Shown here: positions 13,106-22,900 of the stretch, one piece after another
Layout of the letters: every line of letters begins with the position of its first letter
Position numbering within the stretch: the stretch's first letter is position 1
Assembly (NCBI GenBank): GCA_948470475.1
Contig: OX419343.1
Location: forward strand, 23,286,069 to 23,350,068
Direction of reading: 5' to 3'
DNA length: 64,000 nucleotides
Source: Galaxea fascicularis
Taxonomy: Eukaryota; Cnidaria; Anthozoa; Scleractinia; Euphylliidae
Translations under genes and position numbers: made by a program
Notes under the pieces: model-generated
Seen by the model: the letters and a program-made list of their open reading frames with translations, nothing else
Databases searched by the model: none
What the model was told of the DNA's origin: nothing

Positions 13106-13955
13106 TTGCCCTTATCCCTTGACTCATTAGGTTTAAGATTTATAACTAAGAAACCAATAAGACATTTTGTTCCCCGTCATGTACCTCTCACTTTATACCG
13201 TTCTTTAATTTTACCTTATATCAGTTATGGTATCTGTGCATGGGGTAATGCTGCTGAAACGCATCTTCATAAACTACTGGTTCTCCAGAAGAGAGCCCTT
13301 AGGCTAATGTTTTTCGCTGAACCAAGAACTCATGCAGTTCCGTTGTTTTTAGAAACAAAACAGTTGCCGATATCGTTCTTACTATTTGAGCAAATGAACC
13401 TTTTAATGTACAACGTCCATAATAACCTCGCTCCTGATAACTGAATATGTTTACGAAATTGTCTTCTGTCCACAGTTACCGGACTAGATCTGTTACTAAT
13501 GAAAATTACTATGTTGAACAAGTTACAACTGAAAATATGAAGCGAGCCTTCTCTATTTCCGGTGCTTTAATTTGGAACGGCATTCCACTTTCTATCAAAA
13601 CACTTAAAAAAATCAATTCAAAAGCGAACAGAAAGAAAACTCTTTGAAATTCTGGAAAAAGAGGACGACTATATCAGAGTTTTTGATTTTACAGGGAAAT
13701 TCTCAAAAGCGTAACATGGTGTGCTTCTGTATGAAGTACAGTCTGCCTTCCTGTCTCACTCTGGCTATAAACCACACGACAAACTAGATTGCTTCTAGGA
13801 TTGTTCGTTTAAGATATATATGTATAATTATATAATTTCCTTTTTTTCTCTTGTATCCGCCTCGAATAGCCTTCGCTAATTGCGGGCACAAGCTTTGTAA
13901 GCTATATTTAAATTGAAATAAACTTCTTGTTGCTGTTGTTGTTGTTGTTGTTGTA
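13106..13955 (+). pseudogene. 3' end of a non-LTR retrotransposon (RT C-terminal region)
   Basis: The frame at 13106-13444 reads LYRSLILPYISYGICAWGN followed by LQKRALRLM. This is the typical C-terminal part of LINE reverse transcriptases of the Jockey/CR1/L2 group. The next frame, 13447-13647, continues with HSYRTRSVTNENYYVEQ and GALIWNGIPLSI, the usual carboxy-terminal block of the same proteins. A TGA at 13442 separates the two halves, and the N-terminal endonuclease and the catalytic RT domain are missing, so the copy is 5'-truncated and dead. It ends in an untranslated region and a (TTG)n tail at 13927-13953, which fixes the plus orientation. The exact clade cannot be decided from the fragment. 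Confidence 0.8.
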
Positions 13956-14581
13956 CATGTGTGGCTTACTAGACCACGTGACAGGGGTACAAATAAATAA
14001 ACCCGATCGCGCCATAATATGGCGACACACTTCGTGTCAGCCACACAAAAAATGAAATAAAAACAAGCAACCAAACAAACTCCACCTAGACTAAGAACTT
14101 GGTATTACCTTGTACAGCACAATCAACAATTTTGCGATTAAGGTAGCTCACGCTGGTACCCAGCACTTTAGCGGATCATTACTACCAATCTTTTTATGAG
14201 ATATTTGGAAGAGCATTAAAAAAATTAACGATAGAAACGTTATATGTTTCGATAATAATGACCCGTGGTAGTTGAAACGAGATGTAACGTTTTTTTCGTT
14301 GATTTTATAAATTACCTTTATAGTGACTTCAAAAAATGCCGAATCATTGGTGACCAAGTTATGAATTTTTTTTCGACATAATAGGTTATTATAACAACAC
14401 TATAACCAATTTGAAACACTCTTAATTTTTGAATAACTCAAAAACGAGCTAGGTGATCCCCATTTTTTTCATTGTCGGGACTGAAGTCAGTAGTATAATG
14501 AAGCATTAGGATTCAGAATCACCTTAAATTCTTGTCAACCCAAAAACAACGTAAAAAGGGAAATGCAAACTTACCATTTGC
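13956..14581. other. Region downstream of gene A stop codon
   Basis: No coding feature is seen. Part of it is presumably the 3' UTR of gene A, which is transcribed leftward. I could not fix the polyadenylation site. Confidence 0.4.
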
Positions 14582-14984
14582 TCATGACGTAATAGAAGCA
14601 ATCGGGAGATCTGTCATGTTTAGTTCTTCTGTGGTTTCATATAGGTTTCCACTCGGTGAATTCCCCTGTGCAGCTATCTCGAATGGGCTCCTGCCAACAG
14701 ATGAATATTCTCCTGAAATTCTTTTGTTTCTCTCTACTGCTAATTCGAACGGCGTTTTAGCTCTCATGCCGTTTGCTGACTGAAGATCATCCTCCTCATG
14801 AAAATGAGGAGTGTGTGGCGTCTGCTCGATGCCATTTCCTGATCTGTGAGCTGTTCCAGATCTTAAATTACCATCTTTGTCTTTGTAGTACACATCTCCA
14901 TTGCGGTATGATATTTTGTTAGCTTCACTATTCTTTCGATGTGCCTGGTTTTTGTGACCATAGTCTTCCATCTCCATACCATAC
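14582..14984 (-). CDS. Gene A exon: cytoplasmic tail
   Basis: Codes for about 134 residues of polar tail ending in a TGA at 14582-14584. It contains SYRNG (a YxN, Grb2-SH2-like sequence), EYSSV, LYETTEEL, and two copies of a (K/R)(T/S)PFE(L/I)A motif about 26 residues apart. It has no similarity to the gene B tail and no known domain that I recognise. The acceptor is caacaaag, with a weak pyrimidine tract. Confidence 0.8.
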
Positions 14985-17900
14985 CTTTGTTGAAAGTAAG
15001 AGAAGGACTCTTTAGTTTTCCAGCAGTCTTCAGCGAGAGGGTTGTCTTAAGTTCATATTATTAAGTGCACAGAAACAACGATATCGAACAAACAATACCT
15101 TCCAGAGGGCTTTGGCCTTTTAATAACCAAGAACACAATGATAATGACGATCAGGAGGAGCAGAAAGCCTGCCACAATGACAATCCACCACATGGTTTTG
15201 AAAAACGCCGCTAAAATGAAAAAAATTAAATGAAGCAGGTGAATATAATAAAGGATGATAGAAAATGTTGAAAAACGTGGAGATAACGACTGAATATCAA
15301 CAGACTTTTCTGCATAATTTTTGGTCGATTGTCCCAGTTTTGATTTCACCCTAATACAATGAGCCTTCTTAAAAAGATCTGAGCCCAGAAGCTGGTGCAA
15401 AAGAAGAAGTGAGGGAACGGGTGGGTAGATATTTTGATTTGCACTCCCCTCTCTCTATAGGTATCCCCCCCTGATTACCCGCTTTTTCTGCTTTTTTTGT
15501 CAACCATTCTTCAACCGCTTTCACCAGATCAGCAACACAACTGCTGTGTTTTCCCCTTAAATTTCCCTCTCATTTACCTTCACAAGTAACACCGTCACCA
15601 TCAAAACCATCGTTGCATTTGCACGCAAACGATCCTTCAGTGTTGTCACAAGTCGCGTGTTGTCCACAGTTGTCTTGGTGAGCTTTGCACTCGTCAAAAT
15701 CTTCAACTGCAAAAAGAATACAATCAGTGCAAATCTGCTACGACGCGCAAGATCTTAGGGCGCCATGCACCATCACCCGCGCGGTTCCAGGTATAATTTC
15801 ACAGAGGCGGTCGACAATATTGCCTAATAAAGTCGAGCAATAAACAGTACAAAAGTGTTGATCAACATCAAAAAGAGCAAAATGATAAGTAAAGCCATCG
15901 CGAGTTGTTTTCTCAAGAATAAATAGGTATAACACTGCTATCACTATGATTCTGTCTTTTGAGTCTACGGGTGCAATGCTAAGAAAGTGACCGTTAAAAT
16001 GGCTGATTGCTTTTGCACTTTGTTTCATTGGGTGGCTTGGTTTTGCGCCTTTCTTAGCATTGAACTTTTCTCGCCTGGGGAGAATATCTTAGCCTGTAAT
16101 TATTAAAATGAAAGAAACTCAATTAAAGGCTTGCTTGAGTAACAATTATCAATGCTATTTTACTGTTTATTGTGTGAGAGAAATTGCTTTGACGCCGATT
16201 AAATATAGATAACTTTTTTCTTAACTAACGGCGATTCATTCCTCGCCATCACATCGGCTAAGAATGTTAGTGCGACTTTTTCAAAACAATGTCTATTTTT
16301 TTTTGTAGTCTGTTGATGTTGATGTGACTTTTATGCTTTTCGCTACTGTTTGTCAAAGGATGAGTGCCTTCCTTATCTCACACATACGGCAAATAAGATA
16401 ACCGTTCAAGTCCTGTCAATACGTGTATGATAAATATACATCTTCAAAATTGTTTTTTATTGAAATCATTACACGTCTCCAAGTGTTGGTGATGCCATGA
16501 AATCGAAGGCGCAACTATTTCTTTTCCAACTAGGAATGTCCTCTCAAAATCATTGACCGGTGCTCGCACTACTTGGTTCAATGTTCCTTGCAGCTTGTTG
16601 ACAGTTTACATGTCTTTAGAGTGACCCAAACACGTCCTTTATATACTTTATATATTTACCTGCGACCTCTGATCGAGGGACTGTGTATGGACCAAGATTT
16701 GAATTATTAACCCTCGAGACAAGTGCATTCTGCAAATCTTGTATTGAACCGGTGAAGTCCGGATTCGTGAAGATTAAAAAATCTACGATGACGCTTCCGT
16801 CTCTGTAAAAAGAATAAAACCAAAACGGCGGAGTCAGGGATAAGCGAGTGAAGATGAAAGGTCATCGGTCCAAAACACAAACCTCTTCCCCAGTCTATTC
16901 TTCTTCGTGGCTGCAATAGCTTAGCAGGGTTCCAGATAGGTTTTAAGGCAGGATGTCAACAAGGAATTCCAACAGGTCAAATTTCCAGTGTCCCCACCAA
17001 ACCATTACAATTTTTTTTTATTAATTTGTCGGGTCGCGAAGCTGGCCCTGTTGGGTTTTTGACCTGAGCCCCCCTCCTTCTTATCTTAATCTGGAGCCAA
17101 CTGGCTCGGTTTTGTCGTTTGTCTCATTAAGCTATCAATTCATGCAAGCCACGATGCTACTGCAGTCTACAAAGGCCTTTGTCAATTTAATTGTTAAAAA
17201 TGAAGTCAATGTTGTTGTTGTTGTTGTTGTTGAATATCATCTTTCATAGTATGATGGTTCGATTTTGGCCATCAACCTAGAGATAGACGTTCACTGTAGA
17301 GCAAGTTCTAGTAGAATCAACAAAACTAACACGGTTCGCGTTTCTCAAGACAGAACAACAAGAGTCGAGGGAGAACCTTTTTTAAGTAAAGCTGCTATGC
17401 AGCACTTTCTTCTACTACAGTTGCAAATCAATCCCATTCTGTAGCCATAATAGTAAGATGCATTGTAAGGAACCTTACTACGCTGGAAAACAAACAAACA
17501 GGGATAATTTACCTGAAGTCTTGGACTCTGCATCCATAATAGTATTTGCCGACCGATGATTTTCTGAATTCATCGTCCACCTATGACAAGCAACAGGAAC
17601 CTTTTCAATAGTTATATCCCCACGGAAAAAAAAAACGGCACAAAAAGGCCCATGCAAAATTTCCTAACACTTAAGTACTCTCAACAACTCTTACCAACAG
17701 TCACCATGGGGTCCTAACGCACCCAATATGTTGGGCCCAACAATGTTGGGTGTCGCTAGCCAACAATGTTGCATGGCCCTTAAGATAATAGAAGTAACGG
17801 ATTATTTATGACCCTCCCTCCCTCATTTTCCACCCTATCAGAAAAAAAGAAATTTCGTTTGTTTCCGTTGTGATTAACATGGACTTTTTCAAAGTAATCT

Positions 17901-19476
17901 TTTTGGAATGAGAGGATCTTCTGCCCCGGTCCTTACATTGGTATTAGGGAGTTTTAGCAACTAGGACGGCAACGGTAACGAGAACGCGACAAAAGAATAG
18001 GCTTCATGAGCAAAACTAACAATCGCTCTGCACGTACATTTTGTACACTTCTTTGCCGTCCTCTGCAAAACAACAACGTAAAATGACCAAAGTTTAGGTT
18101 TTCTCAAGAACGTGAGCGCATGGCGGCATAGTTTTTTTTCTTTTTCCTTGCTTTAACGCCGTTTGGTTCCTGGACAGTTCGTCAGCATTTCCCGAGTTAA
18201 ATAAATTTCAATAATCCCGAAAGAGATACACAAACGAGAAGTTATATTTTGAAATGACGTTTTCGTTACCATCGCCGTCGTCGCTGAAAATTAAAATGAA
18301 ACTTCCCGTTTCTGTAATTCTTTTGGGATTATTCCAACTTGTTTAACTTAAAAAATGCTGGCGAACTGTCCAGGGTATGAATTACCGTGAACGGTGTTAA
18401 GTAAAGAAAAAGAAAGAACAATTTGCCGTCATGCGGTCACGTTCTGGTGAAAACCGACAATTTAGTCATTTCACGTCGTCGTTTTGCAGATGACAGGAAA
18501 GAAATGTACCAAAATGTAAAACGCACGTGCAGAGCGATTGGTTTTGCTCGTTAAGCCCATTGTGAGAATGATGTATATGATCATTCTCACTTATCTCTTT
18601 CACGGGAACATCTGAACCTACAATAGGCCACTTCCGAGTTCATGTCTGCCTCCTCTTCAAAGCGAGTCTAAGTGCGAAGTTTTTGTTATGAAAATTAGTT
18701 TTCATTCATATGTAAAGTAGAATTAATTACCATCACAAAAACTTTGCACTTAGTTCGCTTTGAAGAGGAGGCAGACATGAACTCGGAAATGGCCTATTGA
18801 CCTGCTCTCAATGTCAGTGGCTTCACAGCTCAGTTGGTTAGAGCATCGCATCGGTGTCGCGAGGTCATGGGTTCAAACCCCGTTGAAGTCCTAAATTTTT
18901 TTCAAGCTTCTTTACGCAATTGCATACAATTTCGTTAACAATTGCGAGGATCATCCTTCACTTGACTTACGCCCATTGTTGTGTAACGTTCTCGTTGCCG
19001 TCGCCGTCGTAGTTACATAAGCTCCCTAAAACTTGACTTTTGTAAGATTTATTTTCTTACCACCTCAACTGAACTTGGAGCGTGAATTGAAACATGATGA
19101 ATTCGTAACGCTTACCGTGTCTTCAAAACTTTCCTTCAAATCAAAGAAATTCTCAGTCGATTTGTCGTTCAGAAACGAACTAAATTCCCTGTTTGTGATG
19201 GTCAGTGTTCCACGAAAAGTCTTGCAGGCTGAGAAAACCAAGTGAAAAGAACACACGTTGCAATCAAATATCGTCAATGGCGTCCAGATTTTACTCCAGG
19301 AAACAGGGTTACGAGACCCTCACTTGGATAAAAGGTCAACATAGTTTGGCAAACACAAAAAATTGTATTTACCTTTTGCATCTACAAAATACCTCAAAAA
19401 TTTGGTTTAATCAACGGCGACGTAAATTGACCACCGTAGAGGGATTCATTAGAACCACATTTTTGTGTACAACTCC

Positions 19477-19512
<36 letters not shown>

Positions 19513-19853
19513 CCCCCTTTAATACCTCGTTAGTCTAACCTCAGTACCTATGGTGTTAATCAACGTAATGAATACCTAAACGAAGGGAGGCGGGATGGCC
19601 GAGTGGTCTAGGGCGCTGGATTTCAATGCGGTGACCCGGGTTCAAATCCCGCTCTGGCCACTAGCTGGTGTTGTTCTGGGTAAGTGCCTGGTTCAGCTCC
19701 TTGGTCATCCTTGTAAATAGCCAACTGGTTCGCCTCCCGCCAGTTGGGATTCCTATCATGTTATGTTTCTTTGAATTATTTGTTTCTTCGGATTTAAGTG
19801 GGGTGCCTGTAAACTAGCTTGGATAGCTAAGCGCACTTCCACTATAAACACAG

Positions 19854-19920
<67 letters not shown>

Positions 19921-22900
19921 ACGAAACTCTATAGGACTTACGTTTGCAGTTGCCATTGATATTAAGTTTAAAATAACCAGGCTCAGTACATTCACAGCCA
20001 AATCCACCACGGTAGTTTTGACACAAACTGTCATCACCGCATCTTTGTTTGGAGCTACACTCATTTATATCTGGGTCATAAAAAGACAACAGTATATCAG
20101 TTCACTGGACAGCCTGTCTTTGAAACAATGACCACCGTTGATTTCTCCAGATTAGTTTTGTAAGGCCTTAAAGCAGTTTCACAAGAAATATAAACAATTT
20201 CCTTGACCTCGCTTCTTTGAGGTATTTGTTTTGATTCTCTATGAGCGATTTTCAATTGCGTGTCGTTAACCAAAAACCAAAGCAATTACTTGGGTAAATC
20301 AGCACAGATGCAATTACAATCGGCAGCAACTACATATAACTTGCGCCAAGTGCGGCTAGATGTGTGCGTGCAAGTCACGTGTACTTTTGCCGCTTATTGG
20401 TTAGGAAAATGGCTCGTTTGCCAATCAATCAGAGAGAGAAGTAAAGTAAAACCAAACAACAGTTATACTTTACACTCAATTGAAAACCGCTCTAAATACA
20501 TTGCTTCGTTTTGTTCTGTTTCTTTCCAGTTTGTCTGCTTCTCGTTTGCTTTTATCTACTCCACAGTTTTGTTACAAGGTTCTGGGGCTCTTCAAACCGT
20601 GCCGGGCTAGTAAAAGGTTGAATCCAAGCGAGCACGAAACAAACCAACAAAAAACGATTAAAGAAAAGATTACCTATACATTCCTTGGCATTGCCCACTC
20701 TTTCGAATCCTCGTTTGCACGGAGCAGGTGTCGGGGAAGGAGGGGTGCATGGAAATAATGACTGATCCAATATGTACTCCACCTGTCTGAAAAGACTCTC
20801 CCGTTCAAGATTCTGTAGTTCCACTCCTCTGCAGTAGGTTATATCAACCAGAGTGTAGTTCTTGAGCCGTCCCTGTTGTTTTGTGGTCCAGTTGAAGATG
20901 AATGAAATATTCTGAACTGACACGTTAAGGACTTCATCGATGACTTCGAACACACTTATGTTGGCCAGACCAGACAAACGAAGTCCTTTGGCTGCCATGA
21001 GCTCTGCTAAAGGAGAACTGGTAAGAGCTGTTTTAGCAACGAAGAGAGGTTGGATGGACTGGCTCAGAAAGGCTTGGTACTGCGTCAAGTTCATGCTTAG
21101 TACAGCTACAGCTGGGGTTTGTAAAAGCCTGGACAAACGAGCATGATCTATCCCGAGAGCTATGGCGGCCCTCAAGAATGCATCGCGGACTATCGGTTGC
21201 ACCAGCAGAGGCCATTGTGATGGAACAGTAAGGTTAAATTCATAAAACGAGACGTTCAGTCCATTTGGAAGTTTATAAGGGTCAAAATCAATCAGCAGGT
21301 GTAGCTGTGTTAGAGAATTCCAGAGAATGTCAACAACCTCACAACCATCGCAAATCTTGGAAGCGTTGACACCAAAAAGAGCGGATGCCTGGTTCATTAG
21401 CTTGGAGCGATAAGTATTCATTAACTGTGGGTACGAGTTACTCGGAAGACGTAACAGCTGCATTGTTATCTCCCTGAATGACTTTTGACTCTTCATGTTC
21501 TGCTTACTTTGTGAGGTTAAAGTAGAAACATTATCCAGACTAACCGCCCCCAGAATGGGCCAATCGGGTAACGAGGCGTTTATAGCCCATGCAATCTTAG
21601 GCCATGGTAGCGTAAACAGATCTTCAAACAATGTCAACAAGCTGATGTTGTCCTTCACTCCCAAGCTAAATTTGGTCGCCAATTTAGTGACGGTGATGGT
21701 CGATGCAAGGGCAACAGCTGCTATTTTTCTGCATGACATGTCACCGTCGTGCCCAAGTAACGACACAACGATTTGAAGAGGTCTTCTGTTCAGAAGATTT
21801 TCTTTGGTTAGGGCACAAAAGCCTGGAAGTTCCAGAAATGTGAAGTTACTCACCACATCAATGGCAATAGAACTGAAGTTGTACAAAAGCAACATCTCGG
21901 ATTTCGTGACGTTAATCCTGCCTTCAATAAACTGCAAAACAGTGATATCGTTTAAGGAGTCATTCGTAATTCCAATGGCAGATATGATCTGAAATACTGA
22001 ATGTGTATCAAAGGCTGCTTTTCCTTTCTTTAACCTGGAAATCACACTGTCCCATTTGAATTCAAGCTGAGCAAATGTCAAGCTCTGAACGCTTTGAGGT
22101 GTTTCATTCAAAAGTCTCGCAAAATTCGAGAGCGAAACGCCAAGTTGATTTTGTCCACTTCGAATCACCTCTGCTTTTACAAATGGAATCATCTCTGGCC
22201 ACTCTGTGGGTGCAAGCTTGTTGAGATCCCCTGGATTCAAATCTAGAGACGATTCTAAGTTATTCACGGACACGTTAAATTTCCCCACCAGATAATGCTG
22301 GATCATTCGTGAGAACACTTGGATAGGGTAAAAATCATCGTATTGTTTTTTTGTTTCAGGTATAAGTTGAATGAGCTCATCTTCGTTTGTATTGAACAAC
22401 TCATAGAGAATGATCAGTGTTTGAGTCCGATTTTCCCGAATCTTGCGGCGAAGATTAGTGTTGTTACTTTGATAAAGTTGCACTGATGTTTGGAATATCT
22501 GAAGAAGGGTTCTCGACTGGTACGGATTTAGATTTAAACTGGCAGTAACTTCCACATATGACACTTTATTAAGAACGTACAGCACTGTCCAGTCTTCCAT
22601 CTTCACCCCAAACGCCCACACGTTTCGTCGCCAAGGAAGTCCTGTCACTTTTTCCACGAGATTCACGAACGAGATGCTGAAGTTGCTGACCGGACTGAAC
22701 TCTGTCTGTAAGACAGACATGTTCTTAAAACGAGCTGCAATATAAAACCTTGTACTTCTACACACGGCTTGGTCGCCATTAATTCCAGCTATTTCTGCCG
22801 TTATGTTAAATGAAGTTCTGTCCTTAAGACCGGTGGTGTTGAGAGCACAGTATAGAGGAAGCTCGCTGACACGCAAAGATGCAAGAACAAAAATTTCGTC

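Larger units (their letters stand above)
17944..19029. mobile_element. Fold-back DNA element of about 1.1 kb in gene A intron
   Basis: The ends are inverted copies: ttagggag followed by gacggcaacggtaacgagaa at the left, and the reverse complement around 18985-19029 at the right. A second inverted pair lies inside, joining aacaatcgctctgcacgtac near 18018 to its complement near 18525-18545, and the two arms pair imperfectly over most of their length. No transposase is seen, so it would be non-autonomous. It contains a nested MITE (18621-18799) and a tRNA-like sequence (18819-18891). Confidence 0.65.

Noticed and set aside
15738..16028. Minus-strand ORF of 96 residues in a gene A intron
   Set aside because: It has no splice context and no domain and is not present in gene B.
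19585..19660. Functional tRNA-Leu gene
   Set aside because: The tRNA-like head is joined to a SINE body and tail with target duplications; the variable arm and anticodon stem are not well formed.
19814..20064. Poly-asparagine or poly-isoleucine protein
   Set aside because: It is the EGF1 exon of gene A read through into the intron and the (ATT)n SINE tail.
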